Shown in pieces: positions 16,543 through 26,991 of a stretch of DNA of 64,000 nucleotides. Numbering within the stretch: position 1 is the first letter of the stretch; each line of letters starts with the position of its first letter. The notes under the pieces are model-generated. The model was not told the origin of the DNA and did no database searches. It saw only the letters and a list, made by a program, of their open reading frames with translations. The position numbers were made by a program, and so were the translations under genes. The DNA lies in assembly GCF_036311985.1 (NCBI RefSeq), contig NZ_JAZDCJ010000028.1. The stretch is one strand, 5' to 3'. The stretch is from JAZDCJ01 sp036311985 (GTDB lineage: Bacteria; Actinomycetota; Actinomycetes; Actinomycetales; Micrococcaceae).

Positions 16543-16564
16543 GTGCGCGAGGGGGGACTTGAAC
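16543..16564. repeat. Right attachment site (attR core)
   Basis: A 22-base repeat identical to 5295-5316. It is the 3' end and T-arm of the intact tRNA-Leu gene, restored by the element on integration. Confidence 0.85.
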
Positions 16565-16627
16565 CCCCACGCCCTTGCGGGCACTGGCACCTGAAGCCAG
16601 CGCGTCTGCCAATTCCGCCACTCGCGC
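16544..16627 (-). tRNA. tRNA-Leu (CAG)
   Basis: An 84-nt class II tRNA with acceptor pairing GCGCGAG/CTCGCGC, discriminator A, a long variable arm (TGCCCGCAAGGGCG) and anticodon loop TTCAGGT, giving CAG. CCA is not encoded. It is the attachment target of the adjacent element; the sequence immediately downstream is now element DNA with no clear terminator. The region 16628-16903 up to fhaA has no gene; it contains the fhaA upstream region with a possible -10 TAGTAT at 16808. Confidence 0.95.
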
Positions 16628-16903
16628 AGTGCGTGATTCTCCGGCTTCCCGTAGAACAGCGAGATCAATCATAAGCACCAGGGGCGCGATCCTCCTAATC
16701 GGCTCCGGCCCGTGATCCGGGCCACGCGGGGAACCCGGGACGCCGGCGGGACGTTTCGAATTGGAGGCGATTGCACCCGGCTCGAACCCAACCCGGGGCA
16801 AGACCAGTAGTATCGAACAAGCACGGGCCAGCCCGCCCCGCGGCCCGGCCGCGCCACGGGAGGCCACACGGAACGGAAGATCGGACCCGAGAGGAGCAGC
16901 GCC

Positions 16904-17632
16904 ATGGGCTTGGTGGACAACGTCGAGCGCGGCCTGGAGAAGCTGGTCACCAGCGTCTTCCGCGGTTCCGGATCCTCCGGCGTGCAGCCCGTGGAGATCG
17001 CGAGCCGGCTGCGCAACCAGATGGACCGCAACACGCTCTCCCTCTCGCAGGGGCGCACGCTCGCCCCCAACGTCTTCGAGGTCAAGCTCGGCGCCTCCGA
17101 CTACGCCAAGGCGCGGCAGTGGGGCCCCGCCCTCGCCGAGGAGCTGTGCGACGTCGCGATCGAGCACGCCAAGAGCCAGCGCTACACCCTGCAGGGCGCC
17201 GTGCGCGTGTCCTTCTCCAAGGACGCCGACGCCCGCCCGGGCGACGTCGCCGTGGAGACCTCGATCGCCAAGGACTCCGCCCCCTCGCGTCCCGCCCCGC
17301 CCGCCGCTCCGGAACGGCAGCCAGCCCGCCTGCAGCCCGTGCTGGACCTGGGCGGTCAGCGCTACGCCCTGAACTCCGATTCCGTGGTCCTGGGGCGCTC
17401 CTCCGACGCGGACATCCCCGTGGAGGACCCGGGCGTCTCGCGCCGCCACCTGGAGATCCGCAGCGAGCGCGGCCGCGCGTGGGCCGTGGACCTCGGCTCG
17501 ACCAACGGCAGCTACGTCAACGGCCAGAAGGTGGACGGCCGCGAGGAGCTCTTCGACGGCTCGGTCATCGCGATGGGCCGCACCCGCATCACCTTCCGGC
17601 TGCTCCCCCAACGTTCCGGAGGCCGCCCGTGA
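16904..17632 (+). CDS. fhaA: FHA-domain protein FhaA
   Basis: A 242-residue cytosolic protein. Residues 1 to about 115 are the DUF3662 domain (GLVDNVERGLEKLVTSVFRG at the start). After a Pro/Ala linker comes an FHA domain at about 150-235, with GRSSDADI, SRRH and LGSTNGSYVNG. FHA domains bind phosphothreonine; in mycobacteria FhaA recognises phosphorylated kinases or the MviN/MurJ pseudokinase and tunes peptidoglycan synthesis. It is the first gene of the fhaA-pknB operon and overlaps fhaB by 4 bp. The ATG at 16904 follows GAGGAG. Confidence 0.95.
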   Translation: MGLVDNVERGLEKLVTSVFRGSGSSGVQPVEIASRLRNQMDRNTLSLSQGRTLAPNVFEVKLGASDYAKARQWGPALAEELCDVAIEHAKSQRYTLQGAVRVSFSKDADARPGDVAVETSIAKDSAPSRPAPPAAPERQPARLQPVLDLGGQRYALNSDSVVLGRSSDADIPVEDPGVSRRHLEIRSERGRAWAVDLGSTNGSYVNGQKVDGREELFDGSVIAMGRTRITFRLLPQRSGGRP

Positions 17633-18114
17633 CCGAACTCGTCCTGACGGCCCTGCGCCTGGGCTTCCTGATCCTGTTGTGGATCCTGATCCTGAGCATC
17701 GTGGCCGCGCTACGGCGCGATCTCATCATCGGCAAACGCGCCCGCACCGGGACGGGGACGGCCTCCGCGGCGCCCGCCGCCGGGGTCGCACCCCGCGCCG
17801 AGCCCGAGCAGCCGCCGCGCCAGCAGGCCCGCAGCCTCGAGGTCCTGGAGGGACCGCTCACGGGGACGAGCCTCGAGCTCGCGGCGAGCCCCATCCTGCT
17901 CGGCCGCGCCCAGGAGGCCACCCTCGTGCTCGAGGACGACTACGCCTCGGGCCGCCACGCCCGCCTCTTCCCGCAGGGCAGCCGCTGGTTCATCGAGGAC
18001 CTGGGCTCCACCAACGGCACGTTCCTCGGCGATTCCCAGCTCACCCGCGCCCAGCCCGTGGAGCTCGGCCAGAAGATCCGGATCGGGAAGACGGTCATGG
18101 AGCTGAGGCCGTAG
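17629..18114 (+). CDS. fhaB: Membrane-anchored FHA protein FhaB
   Basis: A 161-residue protein with an N-terminal membrane helix (residues 7-27, LRLGFLILLWILILSIVAAL), a Pro/Ala linker and a C-terminal FHA domain (LLGRAQEATLVL, SGRHARLF, LGSTNGTFLG). It is the FhaB/FipA type that links kinase signals to division. The GTG start at 17629 overlaps the fhaA stop (GTGA), and pstP begins 1 bp after its own stop, so translation of the three is coupled. Confidence 0.93.
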   Translation: MTELVLTALRLGFLILLWILILSIVAALRRDLIIGKRARTGTGTASAAPAAGVAPRAEPEQPPRQQARSLEVLEGPLTGTSLELAASPILLGRAQEATLVLEDDYASGRHARLFPQGSRWFIEDLGSTNGTFLGDSQLTRAQPVELGQKIRIGKTVMELRP

Positions 18115-18115
18115 C

Positions 18116-19561
18116 ATGGCCCTCACCCTCCGGTTCGCCGCCGCGACCGACGTGGGCAGGATCCGGTCCAACAACCAGGACTCCGCCTACGCCGGGCGCT
18201 ACCTTGCCGTCGTCGCCGACGGCATGGGCGGCCATGTCGGCGGGGACGTCGCCTCGGCGTCCACGGTGCTGGATCTGGTGCACCTGGACCAGGAGACCAC
18301 GCAGGACATCGAGACGGTGCTGCCGGATGAGATCCAGACGGCGAACTCGATCCTCAACGAGCTCGTGAGCGCCAACCCGAAGCTCTCCGGCATGGGCACG
18401 ACCGTCACGGCGCTGCTGCTCACGGGCGGCGTCTTCCAGTACGCGCACATCGGCGATTCCCGCGCCTACCGGCTCAAGAACGGCGAGTTCGAGCAGATCA
18501 GCCGCGACCACACGTTCGTCCAGCGCCTCGTCGACGAGGGCCGCCTGCGCCCCGAGGAGGCCGAGCACCACCCGCACAAGAACGTGCTCATGCGGGTCCT
18601 CGGCGACTCGGACGCGAGTCCCGAGCTGGACATCGCGCAGTACCCCGTCACCCCGGGCGAGCGCTGGCTCTTGTGCTCCGACGGCCTCAACGCCGTCGTC
18701 CCGGACGCCATCACCGAGCAGATCGTGCGCGGGACCGCATCCCTCCAGGAGACGGCCGACGACCTCGTCGCCGTCACCCTCGCCAACGGCGCCCCCGATA
18801 ACGTCACCGTCGTGGTCATCGAGGTCGCGGACGAGGACGACGACGGTGCCGCACCGGCGTCGTTCTCCTCCACCGGCGGCGCGGGGCAGGCCACCGCGAC
18901 CGAGGCGGCCCCGGACACGGGGATCCTCCAGATAGCCCGGGAGGGCGACGTCGAGGCGAGCGCCGCCGTGATCCGCCACGAGCTCTCCCACCGGCCCCAC
19001 GTCCTCGTCGGCTCGGCCCTGCTCGCGACGCAGACCGGGCACATCCCCATGGTGACGACCCGCTCCGCGGAGAAGCGCGCCGCGGCCATCCTGACCCACA
19101 AGGCCGCCGTGCCCGCCGGGCAGTCCGGCCCGGAGGCCGAGTCCACCTTCCAGGCGAAGGCCCCGTCCCGCCCCTGGCTGATCCCCGCCTTCCTCGGGCT
19201 CATGGGCCTGATCCTGGCCACCGTGCTGTGGTTCGGCTACGCGTGGACGCAGACCCAGTACTACGTCGGCAACAACGCCGGCCGCGTCGCGATCTTCAAC
19301 GGCGTCTCGCAGGACCTGGGGCCGATCAGGCTCTCGCGGCTGGACCAGACCACCGACATCCCGCTCGAGGCCCTCCCCGCCTACACCCAGCAGCGGATCA
19401 AGTCCTCGCTGCCCGCGCGGGACCTCGAACACGCCCAGGACATCGTCACCGAGCTGCTCACCACCGCCCGGCAGAACTGTCCCGTGGTGGTTCCCGCCGA
19501 GCCGGGAAGCGGCATCTCGCCCACCGTCCCGCCGTCCTACTGCAGCGAGGTGTCCCCATGA
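18116..19561 (+). CDS. pstP: PP2C-type Ser/Thr protein phosphatase PstP
   Basis: A 481-residue protein. The catalytic PP2C domain (1 to about 240) has the metal-binding motifs RSNNQD, VADGMGGHVGG, HIGDSRAY, LLCSDGLN and DNVTVVVI. A membrane helix follows at about 360-378 (LIPAFLGLMGLILATVLWFG), then an external domain of about 100 residues. It removes phosphate from PknA/PknB and their targets. Its stop overlaps the rodA start (ATGA). The length is usual for Micrococcales. Confidence 0.95.
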   Translation: MALTLRFAAATDVGRIRSNNQDSAYAGRYLAVVADGMGGHVGGDVASASTVLDLVHLDQETTQDIETVLPDEIQTANSILNELVSANPKLSGMGTTVTALLLTGGVFQYAHIGDSRAYRLKNGEFEQISRDHTFVQRLVDEGRLRPEEAEHHPHKNVLMRVLGDSDASPELDIAQYPVTPGERWLLCSDGLNAVVPDAITEQIVRGTASLQETADDLVAVTLANGAPDNVTVVVIEVADEDDDGAAPASFSSTGGAGQATATEAAPDTGILQIAREGDVEASAAVIRHELSHRPHVLVGSALLATQTGHIPMVTTRSAEKRAAAILTHKAAVPAGQSGPEAESTFQAKAPSRPWLIPAFLGLMGLILATVLWFGYAWTQTQYYVGNNAGRVAIFNGVSQDLGPIRLSRLDQTTDIPLEALPAYTQQRIKSSLPARDLEHAQDIVTELLTTARQNCPVVVPAEPGSGISPTVPPSYCSEVSP

Positions 19562-21012
19562 CCGACGTGCAGACCGCCCCGGTCTCCCGGCGCAACACGG
19601 AGCTGTGGCTCCTGGTGCTCGCGCTCGGCGTGGCCGTCGGGGCCAACTACCTGGCCAGCGCCACGAACCCGGCGGGCCCGGATCCCGACTTCGTCCAGCA
19701 GGGCGCCGTCCTCGCCGGACTCGCCCTCGCCGTGCACATCGTCCTGCGGATCTGGGCGAAGTACGCCGACCCCATCATCCTGCCGTGCGTCGTGGCGCTG
19801 AACGGGATCGGGATCGCCATGATCCACCGGCTCGATCTCACGACGGGCGACTCGGCGGCCACGCGGCAGCTGCTGTGGACCGGGGTGGCCATGGCGGCCG
19901 CGATCATCACGCTGTGGGCCCTGCGCGACCACCGCGTGCTGCGGCGGGCGACCTACATCTTCCTCCTGGCCAGCGGCGTGCTCCTGCTGCTGCCGCTCGT
20001 CCCCGGGCTCGGGGCCGAGATCAACGGCGCCCGGATCTGGGTGCGCATGGGACCGCTGTCCTTCCAGCCGGGCGAGCTGGCCAAGATCACGCTCTCGATC
20101 TTCTTCGCCGGATACCTCTCCAACAACCGCGACCTGATCCTGCTCGCGGGGCGCAAGTTCGGGCCGCTGCAGCTGCCGCGCGCCCGGGACCTGGGGCCCA
20201 TGGTCGTGGCGTGGCTCATCAGCATCGGCGTGCTCGTCTTCCAGCGCGACCTGGGCTCCTCGATCCTGTTCTTCGGGCTCTTCATGGTCATGATCTACGT
20301 CGCCACCGCGCGGATCAGCTGGATCGTGATCGGGCTCGGCATGGTCGCCGTCGGCGGCGTCCTGGCCGCCCGCTTCATGGGCCACGTCACGCGCCGCATC
20401 GACGCCTGGGTCAACGCCTTCGATCCCGAGGTGATCAACCGGCAGGGCGGCAGCGGGCAGATCGTCCAGGGGCTCTTCGGGCTGGCCAACGGCGGCCTGT
20501 TCGGCAGCGGGATCGGCGGGGGGCGCCCCGACCTGGTGCCCTATGCCAACTCGGACATGATCGTCGCCGCCCTCGGCGAGGAGCTCGGGCTCATCGGCAT
20601 CACGGCGATCATCCTGCTCTACGTCCTGCTCGTCAGCCGCGGCATCCGCGCCGCCCTGGGCACGCGCGACGCGTTCGGGAAGCTCCTCGCGGCCGGCTTG
20701 TCCTTCACGATCGGCCTGCAGTGCTTCGTGGTCATGGGTGGCATCACGCGGCTCATCCCGCTCACGGGCCTGACCACGCCGTTCGTCGCCGCGGGCGGCT
20801 CCTCCCTCCTGTCCAACTGGATCATCGTGGCCCTGCTCCTGCTCGTGTCCAACAACGCGCGCCGCCCGGCCGCCGTCGGACCGCTGACCGACCTCGAGGT
20901 GGCCACGACGGCGCCCTCCGGCGAGGGCGGCGGGCGGCGGGGCCGCCCGGCCGGCCGGACCCCGAAGCGGGCCGCGCCCGGGACCCGCGACGCCGAAGGA
21001 GGCACGGCATGA
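19558..21012 (+). CDS. rodA: SEDS-family peptidoglycan glycosyltransferase RodA
   Basis: A 484-residue polytopic protein of the FtsW/RodA/SpoVE family with about ten membrane helices. It has the SEDS signatures [37 protein letters not shown] and [17 protein letters not shown]. It polymerises lipid II glycan strands at the cell membrane and works with the transpeptidase PbpA encoded next. It ends in a basic Gly/Arg tail. The start overlaps the pstP stop and its stop overlaps the pbpA start, both ATGA. Confidence 0.95.
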   Translation: MTDVQTAPVSRRNTELWLLVLALGVAVGANYLASATNPAGPDPDFVQQGAVLAGLALAVHIVLRIWAKYADPIILPCVVALNGIGIAMIHRLDLTTGDSAATRQLLWTGVAMAAAIITLWALRDHRVLRRATYIFLLASGVLLLLPLVPGLGAEINGARIWVRMGPLSFQPGELAKITLSIFFAGYLSNNRDLILLAGRKFGPLQLPRARDLGPMVVAWLISIGVLVFQRDLGSSILFFGLFMVMIYVATARISWIVIGLGMVAVGGVLAARFMGHVTRRIDAWVNAFDPEVINRQGGSGQIVQGLFGLANGGLFGSGIGGGRPDLVPYANSDMIVAALGEELGLIGITAIILLYVLLVSRGIRAALGTRDAFGKLLAAGLSFTIGLQCFVVMGGITRLIPLTGLTTPFVAAGGSSLLSNWIIVALLLLVSNNARRPAAVGPLTDLEVATTAPSGEGGGRRGRPAGRTPKRAAPGTRDAEGGTA

Positions 21013-22457
21013 ACCAGGCCATCCGCAACGTCTGGATCGGCGTGATGGTGCTCTTCCTGGCCGTCATGGGCGCCTTGAGCTACATCCAGTTCTTCGCCGC
21101 CGCCGAGCTCAACGCGAACCCGCTGAACAACCGCCAGCTCTACCGCGACTTCGACCTGGCCCGCGGCGCGATCCTCGTGGACGGCGAGCCCGTGGCCGAG
21201 TCGGTGCGCTCCGACGGCCAGTTCGAGCACCAGCGGCGCTACAACACGCCGCTGCAGTACTCCCACCTCACGGGCTTCTACTCGCTCGCCTACGGCTCCA
21301 CGCACCTCGAGTCGGCCAAGAACCCCGAGCTCACGGGCCAGAGCGACAGCCAGTTCTTCACGCGCCTCGTGAACCTCGTCTCCGGGGCCAGCAACGAGGG
21401 CGCCTCGGTGGAGCTGACGATCGACGGCGAGCTGCAGCAGCAGGTCTACGACATCCTCCCCGACGGCGTCCAGTCCACCGCGATCGTCTCCGATCCGCGC
21501 ACCGGCGACATCCTGGCCATGGTCTCCAAGCCGGGATACGACACCAACAAGCTCGCCGTGCACAGCACGTCCCAGGCCTCCGCCAACATGGCCGAGCTGC
21601 TCGAGACGCCCGGCCTGAGCCCCTACATCAACCCCGCCACGGGCCACCTGATCTCCCCCGGATCGACCTTCAAGATCCTCGACGTCGTCGCCGCGCTCGA
21701 GTCCGGGGAGTTCGACCTCGACACGGTCTTCGAGAACCCGGCGAGCGTCCAGCTCCCGGGGACCACCGCGGAGATCAGCAACTTCGGCGAGGGCATCTGC
21801 ACCCAGCGGCCGCAAGCGCAGCTCGACTTCATCATGGCCCAGAGCTGCAACACGCCGTTCGTGGAGATCTCCCGGACGGTCGGCGAGGACGCGCTGCGGG
21901 ACGTCACCGAGCGCTTCGGCTTCGGCCAGCAGATCGACTTCCCGACGCGCGTGGCCCCCTCGGTGTTCCCCTCGGAGCTGACCGCGGCGCAGCTTGCGCA
22001 GTCCTCGATCGGGCAGTTCGACGTCAAGGCGAGCCCGCTGCAGATGAACATGGTCGCCATGGGCATCGCCAACGACGGCGTGATCATGAAGCCGAACCTG
22101 GTCCGCAAGGTCGTCGCGCCGGACCTGCGGGTCCTGGAGGAGACGCAGCCGGAGGAGTTCAGCACGGCCACGACCCCGGAGGTCGCCGAACAGGTCACCG
22201 AGCTCATGCGCGGCCCGCTCGACGGCGGCACGGCCGCCTCGGCCGCCATCCCCGGGCTCGACATCGCCGCGAAGACGGGAACGGCGGAGCTCGGCGACGG
22301 CACGGACCGCGTCAATTCGTGGATCACCGGCTTCGCGCCCGCGGACGACCCCCAGGTCGCCGTCACAATTGTTGTAGAGAAGATCGATTACGCGACCGGC
22401 CACACGCTGACCAGTCCCAACCTGAAGAAGATCCTAGAGGCGGTGTTCAACAAGTGA
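21009..22457 (+). CDS. pbpA: Penicillin-binding protein A (class B transpeptidase)
   Basis: A 482-residue protein with one N-terminal membrane anchor ([19 protein letters not shown]) and a transpeptidase domain. The three active-site motifs are present: SPGSTFKI with the acylated Ser, SCN, and KTGTAE. It cross-links peptidoglycan as the partner of RodA. Translation is coupled to rodA before it and to pknA after it (4-bp overlaps). The length and layout agree with mycobacterial PbpA. Confidence 0.95.
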   Translation: MNQAIRNVWIGVMVLFLAVMGALSYIQFFAAAELNANPLNNRQLYRDFDLARGAILVDGEPVAESVRSDGQFEHQRRYNTPLQYSHLTGFYSLAYGSTHLESAKNPELTGQSDSQFFTRLVNLVSGASNEGASVELTIDGELQQQVYDILPDGVQSTAIVSDPRTGDILAMVSKPGYDTNKLAVHSTSQASANMAELLETPGLSPYINPATGHLISPGSTFKILDVVAALESGEFDLDTVFENPASVQLPGTTAEISNFGEGICTQRPQAQLDFIMAQSCNTPFVEISRTVGEDALRDVTERFGFGQQIDFPTRVAPSVFPSELTAAQLAQSSIGQFDVKASPLQMNMVAMGIANDGVIMKPNLVRKVVAPDLRVLEETQPEEFSTATTPEVAEQVTELMRGPLDGGTAASAAIPGLDIAAKTGTAELGDGTDRVNSWITGFAPADDPQVAVTIVVEKIDYATGHTLTSPNLKKILEAVFNK

Positions 22458-24316
22458 GGCCAACATCGGGTATCACCCTGGGCGGACGGTTCAAGCTGAC
22501 CGACCGCATTGCCATCGGCGGCATGGGTGAGGTCTGGAAGGCCCAGGACCAGATCCTGGGACGGACCGTGGCCATCAAGATCCTCAAGGAGGAATACACC
22601 GGGGACCCCGGCTTCCTCCAGCGCTTCCGGGCCGAGGCCCGCCACACGGCGCTGCTGAACCACAACGGGATCGCGAACGTCTTCGACTACGGCGAGGAGT
22701 CCGGCTCCGCCTACCTCGTGATGGAGCTCGTCCCGGGCCAGCCGCTGTCCTCGATCATCGAGCGCGAGAAGGTCCTGAGCCCGGACCGGACGCTGTCCAT
22801 CATCGGCCAGACCGCCCGGGCGCTCGCCGCCGCGCACGCGCAGGGCCTCGTGCACCGCGACGTCAAGCCGGGCAACCTGCTGATCATGCCCGACGGCCGC
22901 GTGAAGATCACCGACTTCGGCATCGCCCGGATCGCCAACCAGGTGCCGCTGACCGCGACCGGCCAGGTCATGGGCACGGCGCAGTACCTGGCGCCGGAGC
23001 AGGCCACGGGACAGCAGGCCACGGGGGCGAGCGACATCTACTCGCTCGGCGTCATCGGCTACGAGTGCCTCGCCGGCCGACGGCCGTTCTCGGGCGAGTC
23101 GCAGATCGCGATCGCCCTCGCCCAGGTCAACGACGCCCCGCCGCCACTGCCCGATTCCCTCCCGGCCCCCGTGCGGGCGCTGCTGATGTCGATGCTCGCG
23201 AAGTCCCCGGCGGACCGTCCCGCCGACGCGACCCGGCTCGCCGAGGCCGCTGACGCCCTCCGTGCCGGCAACGTCAAGGCCGCCCAGGCGGCGGTTCCCG
23301 GCATGCTGCTCTTCGCCGCGGACACCTCCGCGACCGCCGCGATCCCCGCCGGGGACACCGCGACGCAGGCCCACCCGACGACCGTGAACGAGCCGGCCGC
23401 GCCGAGCACGAGCGCCCTGCCCGCCGTCGGATCCGCCGCCACGGCCGCGGCCGCCGGTGCGGCGGCGGGCGCGGCCACGGGGCAGCAGCGAGCGGCCGAC
23501 GACTTCGACTCGGTCCTCGGCGCGAGCCGCACCTGGAACCCGGACGACGACGAGGCCGCGGTGGACGCGGAACCGGCACCCGCGGCGCCGAAGCGGAGCC
23601 CGTGGACGTGGCCGCTCATCGCCCTGATCGTCCTGGTGCTCTTCGCCGTCCTCGGCACGTGGCTCGTCCCGCTGCTCACGGGTGCCGGGGAGGAAACGAG
23701 CCCGCCGCCGACGAGCGCGAGCCCGACGAGCGCGAGCCCGACGAGCTCCGCCGCGACCACCTCGGCGACGAGCACGTCGGCCAGCCCGACCTCGGACTCG
23801 CCGTCGCCGACCACCCCTGCCCCGGCGACCGTGACCGTGAACCGCAACGAATACCTGGGCCTGCAGCTCGAGGACGCCCGCGCCCGCCTCGAGGGCCTCG
23901 GATTCAACGTGACCGACCGGCCGCGGGAGACCGAGGCGCAGCCGGAGAACACCGTCATCGACATCGACCCCACGGGGAGCCTCGCCGAGGGCGCCACGGT
24001 CAACCTGGTCTACGCCGTCCCGCCGGAAGAGCAGGACGTCGACGTGCCGAGCGGGCTCGTCGGCCAGAGCGAGGAGGCGGCCCGCGCCGCGATCTCGGCC
24101 GCCGGCCTGACGCCGGTCTCGGGCGGCTCGGTGGCCAACGACCAGCCGGTCGGCACGGTCGTCTCCACGAACCCCTCGGGCGGCACGCCGGCCACCCCGG
24201 GATCCGAGGTCGTCTACGTGCTCTCGACGGGCCCGTCCACGACGAGCGCCCCGCCGACCAGCCCCTCGCCGGATCCGAGCGGGGAAGCCAGCTCGCCGCC
24301 GTCGGACAACGGCTAG
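22454..24316 (+). CDS. pknA: Ser/Thr protein kinase PknA, with PASTA-like repeats
   Basis: A 620-residue protein. The kinase domain (about 12-275) has the Gly loop [10 protein letters not shown], Lys in [14 protein letters not shown] and DFGIAR. An Ala-rich juxtamembrane stretch leads to a membrane helix at about 395-415, a Ser/Thr/Pro linker and two PASTA-like domains ([20 protein letters not shown] and [20 protein letters not shown]). The mycobacterial PknA has no PASTA part, so this one may itself sense cell-wall fragments. The GTG start at 22454 overlaps the pbpA stop. Confidence 0.93.
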   Translation: MRPTSGITLGGRFKLTDRIAIGGMGEVWKAQDQILGRTVAIKILKEEYTGDPGFLQRFRAEARHTALLNHNGIANVFDYGEESGSAYLVMELVPGQPLSSIIEREKVLSPDRTLSIIGQTARALAAAHAQGLVHRDVKPGNLLIMPDGRVKITDFGIARIANQVPLTATGQVMGTAQYLAPEQATGQQATGASDIYSLGVIGYECLAGRRPFSGESQIAIALAQVNDAPPPLPDSLPAPVRALLMSMLAKSPADRPADATRLAEAADALRAGNVKAAQAAVPGMLLFAADTSATAAIPAGDTATQAHPTTVNEPAAPSTSALPAVGSAATAAAAGAAAGAATGQQRAADDFDSVLGASRTWNPDDDEAAVDAEPAPAAPKRSPWTWPLIALIVLVLFAVLGTWLVPLLTGAGEETSPPPTSASPTSASPTSSAATTSATSTSASPTSDSPSPTTPAPATVTVNRNEYLGLQLEDARARLEGLGFNVTDRPRETEAQPENTVIDIDPTGSLAEGATVNLVYAVPPEEQDVDVPSGLVGQSEEAARAAISAAGLTPVSGGSVANDQPVGTVVSTNPSGGTPATPGSEVVYVLSTGPSTTSAPPTSPSPDPSGEASSPPSDNG

Positions 24317-24335
24317 GCAGCGGCGGAGGAGGAAC

Positions 24336-26336
24336 GTGACCCAGACGCGCATCATCAACGGACGCTACGACGTCGGCGAGCTCATCGGCCGCGGCGGCAT
24401 GGCCGACGTGCACCGGGGCCGGGACATCCGGCTCGGCCGCGACGTCGCCATCAAGCTGCTGCGCCGCGACCTGGCCCGGGACCCGATGTTCCAGGCGCGC
24501 TTCCGCCGCGAGGCGCAGGCCGTCGCCGGGCTCAACCACCCCGCCGTCGTCGCGGTGTACGACACGGGCGAGGAGGAGCTCGGGGCCGACGAGCAGCACG
24601 AGGTGCGCGTCCCGTACATCGTCATGGAGTTCGTCGAGGGCCGGACGCTGCGCGAGCTGATCAAGACCGGCGAGCTCACTCTCGAGTCCTCCGTCCGCTA
24701 CGCCCGCGGCGTGCTCGCCGCCCTGGCCTACAGCCACCGCAAGGGGATCGTCCACCGGGACATCAAGCCGGCGAACGTCATGGTGACGGGGGACGACGAG
24801 GTCAAGGTCATGGACTTCGGGATCGCCCGCGCCCTCGCCGACTCGGCCGCCACCATGACCCAGACCCAGGCCGTCGTGGGCACCGCCCAGTACCTGTCCC
24901 CCGAGCAGGCGCGCGGGGAGACGGTGGATGCCCGCAGCGACCTCTACTCGGCCGGCTGCCTGCTCTTCGAGCTGCTCACGGGCCGGCCGCCCTTTACGGG
25001 CGACAGCCCGGTCTCCGTGGCCTACCAGCACGTCAGCGAGGAGGCCCCGACCGCGAGCGGGCTCAACCCCGAGGTCTTCCGACAGCTCGACGAGGTCCTC
25101 GCGACGGCGCTGCGCAAGGACCGCGACGAGCGCTACCAGGACGCCGACGCGTTCGCCCACGCCCTCGAGGCCGCCCTCGCCGGGCGTGGGCTCCCGGACG
25201 ACCTCGGCGACGCGACCCAGGCGCTCTCCGTCGCCGCCGTCTCCACACAGGCGCTCAACGCCCTCCCTCCGGATCCCACCGCGGCGCTGACGGGCCTCGT
25301 CGGCCCGGGCGAGGACGCGTCGACGAGCTCCTTCGCAGCGGTCGCCGCGGCGCACTCCTCCGAGGCGTCGGAGGCCGCGGACGACGCCGGATCCCCCGAC
25401 ACGGCGGGCGGGCTCCTCTTCTCCGACGACGACGGGCACGACGCCGCCTCCCGCGCCGCCGAGCTCGAGCGGGAACGCTACGAACGCTCGCGGCGGCGCG
25501 CCTGGATCACCGTCTTCACCGTGCTGGCGGTCCTCGTGGTCGCCGCCGGAGCCTGGTTCCTCTGGTCCTGGTCGCAGGCCGAGCAGGCCCGCAACGCGAC
25601 CGTTCCCGTCCCGGAGGTCTCCGGGATGTCCGAGACGCAGGCGCAGAACGAGATCCTTGCGGCGAACCTCCGGCTGGGAGGAATCGAGCGCGAGTTCAGC
25701 GACGACGTCCCGGACGGCGAGGCCATCCGGACCACGCCGGGCGCGGGCGAATCCGTGCGCGTGCAGTCCGAGGTCGTCCTGGTGCTCTCGCAGGGGCCGG
25801 AGAACGTCCTGATCCCGGAGAGCCTCGAGGGGCTCTCGGAGAGCGCGGCGCGCAGCGCGCTCGAGCAGCTCAAGCTCGTCGTCGATCCCCAGACGGTCCA
25901 GAAGGAGCATCCGAGCGTCCCGGCCCGGGACGTGCTCGGCACCAACCCGGCGATCGGCGAGCAGGTCAAGGTCGGCTCGACCGTGCAGCTGATCCTCTCG
26001 AGCGGCAAGGTCACCGTCCCCAACCTCTCGGCGGACGGGATGACGGAGGAGAAGGCCCGGCAGATGCTCGAGGACGAGGCGCTCACGGGCCTCCAGCTCG
26101 TCGTCAACGAGGTCGAGAACTCCGTCGTCGATCCGGGCTTCGTGACCAATCAGAGCCCGCGGCCGGGCGAGCTCGTGGACCAGAACGGCGTCATCACGAT
26201 CGACGTGGCCAAGGCCCCGGCCGCCCCGAGCGATCCGCCCGGGGAGTCGAGCCCGCCCGCCGACGAATCCAGCCCGCCGCCGAGCACGGAGCCACCGGCG
26301 GACGGCGAGGACAACGGGGACGAGGACGAGGGCTGA
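24336..26336 (+). CDS. pknB: PASTA-domain Ser/Thr protein kinase PknB
   Basis: A 666-residue receptor kinase. The kinase domain (about 8-275) has GRGGMADVHRG, VAIKLL, HRDIKPANVMV and DFGIARAL, with the activation loop threonines in TMTQTQAVVGTAQYLSPEQA. One membrane helix lies near 395-415 (WITVFTVLAVLVVAAGAWFL). Three PASTA repeats follow, starting at VPVPEVSGM, VLIPESLEG and VTVPNLSADG; mycobacterial PknB has four. It phosphorylates cell-wall and division proteins. The GTG at 24336 follows GGAGGAGG. It is the last gene of the operon. Confidence 0.95.
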   Translation: MTQTRIINGRYDVGELIGRGGMADVHRGRDIRLGRDVAIKLLRRDLARDPMFQARFRREAQAVAGLNHPAVVAVYDTGEEELGADEQHEVRVPYIVMEFVEGRTLRELIKTGELTLESSVRYARGVLAALAYSHRKGIVHRDIKPANVMVTGDDEVKVMDFGIARALADSAATMTQTQAVVGTAQYLSPEQARGETVDARSDLYSAGCLLFELLTGRPPFTGDSPVSVAYQHVSEEAPTASGLNPEVFRQLDEVLATALRKDRDERYQDADAFAHALEAALAGRGLPDDLGDATQALSVAAVSTQALNALPPDPTAALTGLVGPGEDASTSSFAAVAAAHSSEASEAADDAGSPDTAGGLLFSDDDGHDAASRAAELERERYERSRRRAWITVFTVLAVLVVAAGAWFLWSWSQAEQARNATVPVPEVSGMSETQAQNEILAANLRLGGIEREFSDDVPDGEAIRTTPGAGESVRVQSEVVLVLSQGPENVLIPESLEGLSESAARSALEQLKLVVDPQTVQKEHPSVPARDVLGTNPAIGEQVKVGSTVQLILSSGKVTVPNLSADGMTEEKARQMLEDEALTGLQLVVNEVENSVVDPGFVTNQSPRPGELVDQNGVITIDVAKAPAAPSDPPGESSPPADESSPPPSTEPPADGEDNGDEDEG

Positions 26337-26352
26337 CCACCCCCGGGCGGTG

Positions 26353-26991
26353 CTAGTCCTGGATGAGCGGGCTGAGCGTGGCCGCGCGCTGGGCCGCGCC
26401 GGAGACCCCGAGCGACTCGAGCCAGTTCCCGAGCATCTGGTAGCCGCCCTCGGTCAACACGGACTCGGGGTGGAACTGCACGCCCCACAGCGGGGCGTCG
26501 CGGTGGGCGAGCCCCATGACGACCCCGCCTTCCGTCTCCGCGATGATCTCCAGTTCGTCGGGGACGGTGTCCCGCACGGCGGCGAGCGAGTGGTAGCGGG
26601 TGGCCGTGAACGGATTGGCCACGTCGTGGAAGACGGGGTGGCCGCCGTGGTGGATGAGCGAGGTCTTGCCGTGCATGAGCTCCTCGGCGTGCGTCACGGT
26701 GCCGCCATAGGCCTCTGCGAGCGCCTGGTGGCCGAGGCAGACGCCGAGCATCGGCTTGCCGGCGTTCCCGCACCAGCGAATGACGTCGATGCAGACGCCG
26801 GCCTCGGCCGGATTGCCCGGACCGGGCGAGACCAGCACGCCGTCGCGCACGGACGCGAGCTCGATCGCCTCCTCGAGGCTGACGTCGTCGTTGCGGACCA
26901 CGGTGGTCTCCGCGCCGAGCTCCTGCAGGTAGCCGACCAGCGTGTAGACGAAGCTGTCGTAGTTGTCGATCACGAGGATCCGGGCGGTCAT
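26353..26991 (-). CDS. pabA: Glutamine amidotransferase, component II (PabA/TrpG)
   Basis: A 212-residue class I glutamine amidotransferase with the catalytic Cys in GVCLGHQALAEAYGG and the His-Glu of GVQFHPESVLTEGG. It supplies ammonia for 4-amino-4-deoxychorismate (folate) or anthranilate (tryptophan) synthesis. It has no PabB or TrpE next to it; in related genomes this locus is annotated as either, and folate is the more common view. The ATG at 26991 overlaps the stop of the small upstream gene. The gene converges on pknB. Confidence 0.9.
   Translation of the reverse strand: MTARILVIDNYDSFVYTLVGYLQELGAETTVVRNDDVSLEEAIELASVRDGVLVSPGPGNPAEAGVCIDVIRWCGNAGKPMLGVCLGHQALAEAYGGTVTHAEELMHGKTSLIHHGGHPVFHDVANPFTATRYHSLAAVRDTVPDELEIIAETEGGVVMGLAHRDAPLWGVQFHPESVLTEGGYQMLGNWLESLGVSGAAQRAATLSPLIQD

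Larger units (their letters stand above)
5295..16564. mobile_element. Integrative mobilizable element in tRNA-Leu(CAG), metal cargo
   Basis: The element is bounded by a 22-bp direct repeat (5295-5316 and 16543-16564). The right copy is the T-arm and 3' end of an intact tRNA-Leu. Inside are a tyrosine integrase next to the tRNA, an excisionase-like protein, an XRE regulator, a MobF relaxase, a VbhA/Fic pair and three metal transporter genes. There are no type IV secretion, coupling-protein or replication genes, so transfer would depend on a helper element. Base composition is visibly lower in GC than the flanks, especially in the transporter genes. Integrase arm-type repeats lie near both ends. 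The element seems intact, with no broken gene seen. Confidence 0.9.
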
